NCBI RefSeq assembly: GCF_000003605.2
Contig: NW_003135339.1
Span: forward strand, 115,575-132,009
Direction of reading: 5' to 3'
Length of the DNA stretch: 16,435 nt
DNA from: Saccoglossus kowalevskii
Lineage: Eukaryota; Hemichordata; Enteropneusta; Harrimaniidae
A program made the position numbers and the translations under genes. Below the pieces are notes generated by a model, which was given only the letters and a program-made list of their open reading frames with translations, did not search any database and was not told the DNA's origin. How positions within the stretch are numbered: position 1 is the first letter of the stretch; every line of letters begins with the position of its first letter. Positions 8,907 through 16,435 of the stretch are shown one piece after another.

Positions 8907-10292
8907 GGTAAAAACAATGTTTATTTTGTCAATTTCACATGGATTATAACACATGTCAAATGAATACATGGGTGGGCCTATAAGCCTTGGTATGGTTTCA
9001 GAAAATGGCGCCCTCAACGTACCAAGTAGAAATAGTACACTGTAGTACTGTATTGAGCTGATTAGTATTTGAATGCTTTCCATCACTTTTGTTTGTTCTT
9101 TCACGAAAATATATTTTATGCCAGTATTGCATCTTCTAGTTGTAGTGTATGTATCGTATCTTTCAAAACTTGTTCTGTGTCTAGTTTAAAACATCACTTC
9201 CTTGTAGTGAAAAGGGGAGAGAAAGAGTGTACATAGCATATCTTTCAAAACTTCTGTGTCAAGTTTTAAACATTACTTCCTTGTAGTGAAATGGGGAGAG
9301 AAAGAAGGGGCAGGCGTTATTAGATTATTTCCCATGAGTATAAAGTTCCTTTCATTCTGGTTTGTTTCCTAACTTTTTGATTGAGTAGGCCACCTTTCCA
9401 ACCACTCACTCATGCATGCAATGCAGGCTTTCATTTCATATAGATAGAATTCAGTAATAAGTGATTAGTGTTGGTGCTCTTTGACCTTCAACGTGCATTA
9501 ATTTCAGACTTTCGACACTTCTTACAATAGACAACAGAAATCGTGTTGTAAGACATGTACATCAATGCTCTATCTTCTGGCACGACTGACACACGTAGGG
9601 AGGTTGATGTACTGCATGAATGCATACTTTGCGGTATCCTCATAAATAACCTTGTTATTATATACCTATCTGATCCAATTGCTTGGTATAGAAGGCCCAG
9701 AACTTGAGTAAAATGGTGACAATTATTGGGGCTTTCTGGCTATGAGCTTATTTCTAAAAAAATTCACAATATACATATACAATGTAATTACCGGTATTCC
9801 ATATTTGGAATTTACATTTCTTAATAAGGTAGGATGTAGATATCCTGTGCAATACTGAAAAATTACGGCATGCTTTAACTTATGGACAGATTTAATATAT
9901 AATAGTACTACTTGTTATGATAAATGTTTATTATATTCATTTGTTTCTCTTTCTTGTAAGTAAAGTGTTTTGACAAAATAGTAGCACTGCAAGTTATAAC
10001 TGTAAAGGATGATAGCTTTTAGTAAAAGGTGATTGCAATTTGAAGGGCGTCAGTTCTCGCATCCCGCTCATTTTTTGTGAATGGACAAATGTGTGCACCA
10101 ACGTTATTGTACATTGTATGAAGACCTGCATTAAATGCAAACAACGCCCTGAACTGCAGCCTTTCATTTGTCACATCTGACCATACTTTGATTCAAAACT
10201 AACTGAACGATAAATGTCAATCACTAACATCTAATCTAACAAAATCATTTTGTTCTTGTATTAAGCATTCATAAAATAGCATTTTTTAATCT
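8907..10292. other. Intron 3 stretch with an 82-bp duplication
   Basis: Mostly AT-rich unique sequence. At 9157-9238 and 9239-about 9314 stands a diverged tandem pair (TATCTTTCAAAACTT... CTTCCTTGTAGTGAAA... GGGGAGAGAAAGA). A weak inverted match (AGGGCGT / ACGCCCT) lies at about 10044 and 10143. No gene was found. Confidence 0.5.
9157..9314. repeat. 82-bp diverged tandem duplication
   Basis: Two copies, starting at 9157 and 9239, share CTTCCTTGTAGTGAAA and GGGGAGAGAAAGA with small indels. They are older than the 322-bp duplication, judging by the divergence. Confidence 0.75.
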
Positions 10293-10484
10293 TAATTTAT
10301 TTTGGTGAATATTTTTGTAATTTTTGGTAAAAAGTGATATTTTCGACTTCTTGTTAAAAACTGTAAGTTCGATTGCTTTGATACTATTCATATTGTTCAT
10401 TTTCCAATGATATCTTCTGTTCTTTAATCGAAATGTGCATTGCTAACAGCGGAGCTATCTCAGCCAAGAGGCTGCTTGTTCTAT
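10293..10484 (+). mobile_element. 5'-truncated Helentron-like element
   Basis: It matches the last core repeat and the 3' end of the element at 11411-11989: TTTGGTGAATATTTTTGTAA, GTGATATTTTCGACTTCTTG, GATATCTTCTGTTCTTTAAT, then ACAGCGGAGCTATCTCAG and the CAGCC-AAGA-GGCTG hairpin, with CTTGTTCTAT at the end. The stem is kept while the loop differs. The 5' inverted end is missing. Confidence 0.7.
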
Positions 10485-11410
10485 ATTTGTGTAATGTGCT
10501 TTGTGCAGTGTATTCTTATTAATGAATGTTTGATGTGCTTTTTTTGGGATGGTCTCAATTTCTCACTGAAACTCAAAATCTTCCATTCACCATTATGTTC
10601 TCTTTCCCCTAAACAAAACTTATTTAATTTAAAATTAAAAGAATATTATAATCATTTAAATAAATTAACAAAAAGCATATAATGTATTTTCCATTGTTGA
10701 AGATTATTCATTTTTTTTTTACGGCTAACCTCTTTGTTTGATTTCTAACACTTTATCATTTACCATAAAGCAAATTAGATAGATTTTAAAACTTGATAGA
10801 AGTGACCAGACCAACGAAAAACACAAAAGTATGACACAGTACTATATTACGTGCACCAAAATGTTATTTAGATTGCAAAAGTTCAGCTCTTGAAATAAAC
10901 TGAAACCTGACTCTTTGTAAATGATAGGATTATGCTTTTTCTCTTTTATTGAGAATTCAGATTGAGCATTCTTGAACACCCTTTATATACGTTTTTGCCG
11001 GGAAAGGATTGACCAGCTTTGTTATTAGTCCAAGAAAATTGTTCAGCTTGGAATGTGTCTGAACCCCCCTCATTATTATGCAAGAATGTAGGAATGTGCC
11101 AAGAAAATTGTTTTTCTGGAGTAAATTGTAGTGTGCTTTACTTATAAAAGGTTGGAGCCTAATATATCTTTGCTTGTACAGTCCTTCTAATCCGTCAATT
11201 TGTGCTGCTTGACATTTTTGCAAATTGCTATTTTAAGGGTATTTGTTGTCTTTTCATGATAGTCACTGTGTCTTCCTGCCAAAATTCATGATTTTTCTGT
11301 TTTACAAAGTTGCAAAAAATTGGTCTTGAGATATTAAAAAGCCATTTGCAGTATCTACTTGAATACGATAAAAAAATATAAAATTTTTACAAAGCCGGTT
11401 TAATAAACAC
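10485..11410. other. Intron 3 stretch without a supported feature
   Basis: AT-rich non-coding sequence. An open stretch of 88 codons on the minus strand (11223-10957) has no recognisable motif, splice partners or conserved look, and I do not call it. Confidence 0.5.
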
Positions 11411-11989
11411 TTATTAGCTCCGCTGTCGACTTTGTCGAGCGGAGCTTATCATATGAGTGATTGTCCGTCGTCGTCGTGGTCGTCCGTGTCAATGTTTTAC
11501 TTTTTCGACTTCTTCTTGAAAACTACAAGCCTGAATGCTTTGATACTTGGTGTATATGTACCTTGGGTAGACCTCTCTCAGATTTGTTCATTTCATGATG
11601 ATATCTTCAATTCTCTAATTTTGGTGAATATTTTTGTCATTTTTGGTAAAAAGTGATATTTTCGACTTCTTGTTGAAAACCGCAAGTCCAATTGCTTTGA
11701 TATTACATATATAAGTACTACATGTCGACCTCTCTCAGATTTGTTCATTTTGTAATGATATCTTCAATTCTCTAATTTTGGTGAATATTTTTGTAATTTT
11801 TGGTAAAAAGTGATATTTTCGACTTCTTGTTGAAAACCGCAAGTCCAATTGCTTTGATATTACATATATAGGTACTACATGTGGACCTCTCTCAGATTTG
11901 TTCATTTTGTAATGATATCTTCTGTTCTTTAATTGCCATGTGCATGGCTAACAGCGGAGCTATCTCAGCCGACAGGCTGCTTGTTTTAT
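11411..11989 (+). mobile_element. Complete Helentron-like (HINE/pearl-type) element with 157-bp core repeats
   Basis: The left end bears AGCTCCGCT (11416-11424) paired with AGCGGAGCT (11438-11446), plus an inner CGAC-TTT-GTCG stem. TAGCTCCGCTGT (11415-11426) is also the inverse of ACAGCGGAGCTA (11951-11962), giving subterminal inverted repeats. The core repeats at exactly 157 bp (TTTCGAC at 11503, 11660 and 11817), about 2.8 copies. The 3' end has the CAGCC-GACA-GGCTG hairpin and CTTGTTTTAT. Subterminal inverted repeats, core tandem repeats and a terminal hairpin are the known plan of Helentron-associated elements. No replicase is encoded, so it would rely on an autonomous partner. Confidence 0.75.
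11503..11940. repeat. 157-bp core tandem repeat within the Helentron-like element
   Basis: Units start at 11503, 11660 and 11817. Units 2 and 3 are nearly identical (CGACTTCTTGTTGAAAACCG, ACCTCTCTCAGATTTGTTCA), while unit 1 is more diverged. The third is cut short where the 3' end begins. This suggests growth by duplication of the inner unit. Confidence 0.88.
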
Positions 11990-12394
11990 ATACCTAAAGC
12001 TGTTGGTACCAAAACTAAATTATATTTAGTCGGATCAATCCAAAAAAAATATTGTTGAGAATTTCTCCTACAAAAGGAATAGCCAGCAAGATTACTGCAT
12101 CTGTCTCATAGTTTTCAGTGGTCAGTAACAAAATTTGGTCACCGTGGCAACAAATTATTAACAACCTCAACCATTTTCTAATTATTATTGTGTATAGACA
12201 GGTTTCACTCTTAAAAATACACCTATGTAAACTGGAAACCTTCCTGAGCTGAAGGTAATGTTCTTGTCTCTCCCCTGTGGCTTTGCTTGTATTCCTCCGT
12301 AACTCGTACATCTATCTACACCATTCCATAACCCCTATGTTTGTTTTTATATAAAGCTGTTTATATATCTTCTTCAGTTCTGATTAATTCAGAT
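11990..12394. other. Intron 3 stretch without a supported feature
   Basis: Non-coding sequence between the Helentron-like element and the MITE. A 98-codon open stretch on the minus strand (12311-12015) shows no domain and no codon or splice support. Confidence 0.5.
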
Positions 12395-12607
12395 TACTGT
12401 AGAATACTTTATTTTCGCTTGGAATTTATTTTCGCTATTTTCACTGAATGGATGATTTCGTGAAAATAAAATCCAGCAAATATACTTTTTTTTTCTATAT
12501 TTCACATTAAATTCATCAAAAATCAGTGAAAATAAGTTCCATACAAAACGCCCAAAAAGCCTTTTCAGCGAAAATTAATTCCAGCGAAAATAAAGTATTC
12601 CACAGTA
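12395..12607. mobile_element. TA-flanked MITE, copy 2, abutting exon 4
   Basis: Ends TACTGTAGAATACTTTATTT and the inverse ...AAAGTATTCCACAGTA match copy 1 at 1083-1283, and the interior is shared as well. It ends 24 bp before exon 4, so the last part of intron 3 (branch-point region) is either MITE-derived or directly beside it. Confidence 0.78.
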
Positions 12608-12631
12608 ACTTTGTTGTCTAAATTTGTTCAG

Positions 12632-13627
12632 CTCCAGCACCACTCGATAGGCTGAGGACTTTTTCCAGTAGCGACTGCGCATCAGCGGATATGTCTGACG
12701 TTGTGGACGAACTGCAAAAAAATATGACTGATAAGTTCTCCAAAAAATGGGAAGAATGGGAAAAGAAAAAACAGAAGGGAACAGTGATTCCAAAGTTGGA
12801 AAGAAAACTAACGACGAAGACGAAGAAAGATAAAACTAAAGTGGAATCAAAAGAAAAGCCAAAGGAAGGAAAGGAAAGTAGTGAAATAAAAGCAGAACCG
12901 ATATACAGTACAGAAACGGTGACAGTGTTTAAAACTAAGGATGGAAATCTTGTGTACGAAGGGGTTAGTCAAGAATTTGAACGTAAACTGAAAGCATGGG
13001 AGAAGATGAAGTCTGTCTCGATAACAAGCAGTGAGGAGTTGGATCGAACAGAACACTGGGTTGCGGCATCTAACAGCTGTTCCCCTCAACAACCAAGATT
13101 ATCAACAGATAAAATTTCACCATCATTCCGTTCCCGTACTGAATCAGATGACTCCGATAACACTCAGGGCAGTAGTGTGTTCGCTTTCACTCACTTAACA
13201 CCTGTGATAATTGAACCCGCTTCAAGTTCTAGTTCTGTGACTCCGGACACCCAAGAATATGACTACCATTGTTCTGCAGATAGGATAGAGGATGAGTTCA
13301 TGATGTCAAATTTGCCTTCCCATTCAACGCCTCTCCCGTTAAGTGAAAGTGACAACAGCTTCAGTCTGTCAGATTCACCCTCCAAGTCTCTTCAGGATTC
13401 AGGTGTCCAGACAGTAATGCATTATGGCAGTCCAAAGAAGTATCAAGACCAGTCTGTTGTTGTGGACATTCTGTCCGAAGAACAGTTCAACAAATTGAGT
13501 GTGAGAAACGCGATGTTGTCCCGTGAAATTGCTGAGAAGAATTCAGATCTACAGAAACTGCAAACTGAATTTGCTAGATGTCAACAAGAGCTGGAATGTA
13601 TGGTTTCTACACACAAAAAACAACTTG
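12632..13627 (+). CDS. Exon 4: two W-E-x-x-K modules and start of C-terminal coiled coil
   Basis: The acceptor TTTGTTCAG ends at 12631. The frame is open upstream of the first ATG at 12691, so that ATG is internal rather than a start. The donor GTAAGT at 13628 leaves one base (phase 1). It encodes residues 695-1027: FSKKWEEWEKKK at 730-741; a Lys-rich linker; FERKLKAWEKMK at 810-821; a Ser/Thr- and acid-rich disordered stretch; then heptad-like sequence from about 977 (EEQFNKLSVRNAMLSREI onward), continuing through residue 1026. The length is 996 nt, symmetric 1-1. A TA-flanked MITE ends only 24 bp before this exon. Confidence 0.88.
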
Positions 13628-14720
13628 GTAAGTAAGTTTCCGGCATTTGTATATCGTTGCTGAAATTACTAACTGATATTAGTTGCCAGTCTGTACATTT
13701 AGAGCCAAATACACAATAAATCTGTAACTGTATATCCATTAGTATCTCCATTTTGTGATGTCAACCTTTGTATCTTACCTTATTAGGAAATGTTAATTCC
13801 AAATAAGGAACAATTCCTATAATATTTCCAAGATGAGTGGACTGGTTACATTGTGGTCATTTTCAACATATTTTATCGCCTTGATCAGTCAACAAACACT
13901 AAGTAGTCTAATGTATATGTATAGTATTGAAAGCGAGATACAAGGGGAATTCATCAAATAAAATATAAAAGTTGTAGATGGTTTTGATCCAACATTTCCC
14001 AAGCTCAAAGCTAGGCATACCTTCCAATCATTATTATCTTGAGTTTATCTTTGCCTTTTAATGCCTTAGTCATGACAGCACTAATTATTACAGTTGGCCA
14101 GCACTGGCTTAACTATTAATTATTTTTAATTAATCATTACCAGTTGCCTGTGTTTACATATACAGTATTTGCAAAATTAGAAGTGCACATGAACCAAATT
14201 TGCATTTATTGTATGAAGGTTCATTAAAGCGGGAGGATCGTCACCTGTGCACATGCAAGAATTGAGTCTCAAGTGATGATAACAACACACGTTAAAAACG
14301 CAAAGGCTCATGGGTAAACACTTGTTTGTAAACAATGACATGCTATGGCCATCTGACGTATACGCAGGTGACGACTCCCTCGTTTTAAAATGCAACTTGA
14401 CCATAAACATGTTCTGTCATTTCCATATGCGCTATTATCGGTGATAGAACAAATATGTTAAATATGTAATATTAATCTTACAATTTTGAATTTGATGTCT
14501 TTCCATCTGCCATCATAGTCAAAAAATTATTTCTAAATTATTAATATGAAGGTGAAAATTCTTCATATCATACTTTCATATAGGAATATGAATACATATC
14601 TAAATGTTATCTAAATAGGAGGGTGAGGGTGATATTTATTTCTTATGCTTGTCTTAGCTATATACACAAATGAATGCCCAAGTGAGTTATTGATGGATTG
14701 TATTTTTTATCTTGAAAAAG
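13628..14720 (+). other. Intron 4 (1093 bp)
   Basis: Begins GTAAGT and ends GAAAAAG. It contains a weak inverted-repeat element (14223-14390) and a perfect hairpin, ATATGAAG/CTTCATAT, at 14544-14568. Otherwise it is AT-rich unique sequence. Confidence 0.65.
14223..14390. repeat. Imperfect inverted repeat, possible small MITE
   Basis: TTAAAGCGGGAGGATCGTCACCTG (about 14224-14247, read in two parts: TTAAAGCGGGAG and GATCGTCACCTG) is matched in inverse by CAGGTGACGACTCCCTCG plus TTTTAA (14365-14387), with a few mismatches. The space between is about 115 bp. No clear target duplication was seen. Confidence 0.35.
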
Positions 14721-14875
14721 ATAACTACAGGAAGGTTGCCATGACAACTGGACAGTTTTCAGAGGTGAAACCAAATGATAGTGAATTGAAGCAGTCTCTC
14801 CAAGATTTACAAACTCAAATGAACGATTTAAAAGCATATGGATCAAGAGTAAGGCAGGAGAAATCAAGTTTGGAG
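14721..14875 (+). CDS. Exon 5: continuation of the coiled coil
   Basis: The acceptor after TTGAAAAAG (14720) gives phase 1 and joins exon 4 as ...HKKQL-D-NYRKVAM. The other nearby AGs, at 14730 and 14734, break the frame. Residues 1027-1078 end in a heptad-rich stretch (ELKQSLQDLQTQMNDLKAYG) that continues the exon 4 coiled coil, which supports the join. The donor GTTTGT at 14876 is weak, and the exon ends in phase 0 after GAG. If the donor is not used, translation stops at 14891-14893. The rest of the gene must lie beyond the copia remnant, outside the window. Confidence 0.72.
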
Positions 14876-14908
14876 GTTTGTCATTTTATCTGATACTTGT
14901 TATGATTG

Positions 14909-15041
14909 TTAAAGGGCGGCAGTCGTCGCGCCGCGTCCTGTTCGTTATGGGACTCATAGCGACGTATACAATGCGTGTAAAATACATTGTTTATTTACAT
15001 GAAATTCGAACACGCGCTGCGCGACGACCACCACGCTTTAA
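14909..15041. mobile_element. Short GC-rich inverted-repeat element flanked by TTAA
   Basis: TTAA at 14909-14912 and again at 15038-15041 enclose ends AGGGCGGCAGTCGTCGCGC and the inverse of AGCGTGGTGGTCGTCGCGC, with about 20 of 26 positions matching. The block is strikingly GC- and CpG-rich beside AT-rich intron. TTAA flanks are what piggyBac-type insertion leaves, but the terminal bases are not the usual CCC/GGG pattern, so the family is open. Confidence 0.4.
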
Positions 15042-15101
15042 GCATGTTTCTTCAGTCGGTCATTTTTGTTTATTTCACCTTGAGTCTTCTGGTAAGAGGA
15101 A

Positions 15102-16054
15102 ATGAGTAATATAGTTGGTAGTCATATTGCTTCAATGTATGCTGCTAGGCGATCGTTTACTGAGTCAGAATGCTCAGAGAGAATAAGAAGAGCTTTAAGA
15201 AAGCAAATTCGTCCATTGATGGAGACTTGTCAACTGGGAGACAAAGTATACTACAAGCGCCCTGATAGCCCTGAATGGAAGGGTTCTGCTACAGTCATAG
15301 GACAGGATGGTACTGTAGTTTTTGCACGACATGGTGGTATGTTGGTCAGAGTGCATCAATGTAGACTCAGAAAAACAAGCCAACCAGAGACTGTTACAAG
15401 AGAAAGTATCAGTAACCATGACAGATCTCAGCAGTCAGAAAGTGTTAGTGAAGAACCTACGGAAATTCAGCATGATACATCTATAGAATTAGAGACTGAA
15501 AACAGAGAGACAGGAGAGATTCAACAAGATATGTCTGGAGACCAAGAAAATGATAATGGAGAGACTGGGTTAGGTATTAGAAATTTGGCAGATATTTCAA
15601 AAATTAAACCAGGAAATACAGTTAAGTATACTAATAGACAAACTGGTGATACACTTACAGCCAAAATTATTAGTAGAGCTGGCAAAGTACATGGCAAAAA
15701 CAGAAACTGGTATAATTTGGAATATAATGAGCCTGATGAGTTAGATGGCATAAGCCAGTCAGTAGATTTAAGTAGAGTTGATAATCTTGAGATTCTAGAA
15801 ACTCCTCGGGTTGATGTAAACATTCCTGATGAAAGTGTCATGCTGTTAGAGGACATTTCAATGACTGAGGCAAAATTGACAGAGCTAGACAGTTGGAAAC
15901 AAAACAAAGTGTACAAAGAGGTACCAGATGAAGGACAGAAATGTATATCTACGAGATGGGTATGCACCTTAAAAGCTACGGGTGATAGTATAAAACCCAA
16001 GGCAAGATTAGTAGCTAGGGGGTTTGAGGAGATAAATAATGACAAATTCAGAAA
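15102..16054 (+). pseudogene. pol: Copia pol: integrase C-terminal region and start of reverse transcriptase
   Basis: The open frame carries the copia integrase tail (RSFTESECSERIRRALR, then GDKVYYKR, WKGSATVIGQDG and RVHQCRL), a charged linker with many Glu and Thr, and the beginning of the copia reverse transcriptase (Pfam RVT_2 type: ELDSWKQNKVYKEV, CISTRWV, KARLVARGFE). The ATG at 15102 is not a real start: integrase-tail similarity (SNIVGSHIASMYAARRSF) begins right there, and the preceding residues seem to be in another frame. The frame is lost around 16053-16055 and stops at 16083-16085. Confidence 0.85.
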
Positions 16055-16435
16055 GATTCACCCACATGTAGCAAAGAGTCAATGAGACTTATTTTGGCTA
16101 TCATGGCTCAGAATAGATGGAAACCTCGATCCATGGACATTAAAACTGCTTTCTTACAGGGTAAAGAAATAGAAAGGGATGTTTTCATACGTCCACCTAG
16201 GGAGGCAGATTGTCCAAACAAATTATGGCATCTGCAAAAGTGTGTATATGGGTTGGGGGATGCTTCTCTCCACTGGTATTATCAAGTGAAAGCTGTTATG
16301 ATTGAGACTGGAGCGCAGATGTCCAAAGTAGACCCTGCTGTATTTTATTGGGTAGATGATAGTGGGAACTTAATTGGTGTATTAGCTTGTCATGTAGATG
16401 ATTTTATGTGGGCTGGTGACTCTAAGTTTGAGGAA
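16055..16435 (+). pseudogene. pol: Copia pol: reverse transcriptase palm, shifted frame
   Basis: The open frame of 127 codons running to the window end is displaced by one base from the upstream part; the shift lies in the AGAAAGATTCA area, consistent with loss of one base. It has the first catalytic aspartate in MDIKTAFLQG (D at 16136-16138), KLWHLQKCVYGL, SKVDPAVFYW, and the second motif CHVDDF with the Asp pair at 16397-16402. Both catalytic motifs are intact although the reading frame is broken upstream. It is cut by the end of the window. Confidence 0.85.

Larger units (their letters stand above)
2038..14875 (+). other. Five-exon partial gene for a large disordered/coiled-coil protein
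   Basis: This entry gives the gene span. Exons are 2038-3715, 4304-4537, 7054-7224, 12632-13627 and 14721-14875, and introns are 588, 2516, 5407 and 1093 bp plus an open-ended fifth. The junctions share phase 1, and the joined coding length of 3234 nt is exactly 1078 codons with no internal stop. Donors are GTAAGG, GTAAGT, GTGAGT, GTAAGT and GTTTGT. Exons 2, 3 and 4 are each a multiple of three and 1-1 symmetric. The product starts acidic and Ser-rich, has basic clusters, carries four W-E-x-x-K modules (about residues 610-622, 676-687, 730-741, 810-821) and ends, as far as visible, in a coiled coil (977-1078). I know no family with this arrangement. It lacks a signal peptide, transmembrane segments and any recognisable enzyme domain. 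A scaffold or cytoskeletal adaptor is a guess. Confidence 0.85.
15057..16435 (+). mobile_element. Decayed Ty1/copia LTR retrotransposon pol fragment
   Basis: Same strand as the host gene, in intron 5. It starts inside the integrase C-terminal region, so gag, protease, the integrase core and the 5' LTR are missing. It runs through the copia-type reverse transcriptase to the window edge. Two frame changes are visible, one near 15098-15103 and one near 16053. RNase H and the 3' LTR, if present, lie beyond the window. As it stands it cannot encode an intact polyprotein. Confidence 0.85.

Noticed and set aside
10293-10484. LINE or SINE 3' end
   Set aside because: No poly(A) or tRNA-like box. The shared end is a hairpin with inverted subterminal repeats, which fits Helentron-like elements better.
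10957-11223. 88-codon minus-strand open frame
   Set aside because: No recognisable domain, no splice partners, random composition in AT-rich intron.
12015-12311. 98-codon minus-strand open frame
   Set aside because: Looks hydrophobic by chance of AT-rich codons; no homology I recognise and no support from context.
12691-13635. Exon 4 as a separate gene starting at ATG 12691
   Set aside because: The frame is open upstream to an acceptor at 12631, and phase and motif continuity with exon 3 make it an internal exon.
14878-15105. Open frame upstream of the copia fragment as missing integrase
   Set aside because: Its Arg-rich sequence is the translation of the GC-rich inverted-repeat element. 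Only the last few codons might belong to copia.
15521-16045. 174-codon minus-strand open frame
   Set aside because: Antisense of the copia pol frame.

Overview
The window is eukaryotic nuclear DNA: AT-rich, with long coding stretches broken by GT...AG introns and dense in short transposable elements. Copia-type pol, Helentron-like tandem-repeat elements with a conserved hairpin end, foldback elements and TA-flanked MITEs together suggest a marine invertebrate, most likely a bivalve mollusc. That placement is an inference from repeat style and cannot be proved from the window.

One host gene spans most of the window on the + strand. I resolve five exons: 2038-3715 (coding part of the first coding exon), 4304-4537, 7054-7224, 12632-13627 and 14721-14875. 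The first four end in phase 1 and the fifth ends in phase 0. Joined, they give 1078 codons without a stop, and the gene runs on past 14875. I do not recognise the protein. It is a long, Ser- and charge-rich, mostly disordered protein with basic clusters, three short W/L-x-K-V/M-K basic modules, four copies of an F/W-x-x-K-x-x-x-W-E-x-x-K module, and coiled coils near the N-terminus and at the C-terminal end of the visible part. A cytoskeletal, scaffold or nuclear adaptor role would fit, but this is inference only.

Layout: 1-1052 holds a Helentron-like 3' end and an almost perfect 322-bp tandem duplication carrying a small MITE. 1083-1283 is a TA-flanked MITE. 1926-2037 is a probable 5' UTR with a short uORF. 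Intron 1 (3716-4303) is plain. Intron 2 (4538-7053) carries a 75-bp tandem array closed by an inverted end, a possible alternative terminal exon, and a possible tiny minus-strand terminal exon. Intron 3 (7225-12631) carries a 1478-bp foldback element with 22-bp arrays in one arm, an 82-bp duplication, two Helentron-like elements with 157-bp core repeats, and a second copy of the TA-flanked MITE ending 24 bp before exon 4. Intron 4 (13628-14720) has a weak inverted-repeat element. Intron 5 starts at 14876 and holds a short GC-rich inverted-repeat element flanked by TTAA, then a decayed Ty1/copia pol fragment (about 15057 to the window end) with a frameshift near 16053.

No tRNA, rRNA, CRISPR array or second full gene was found.
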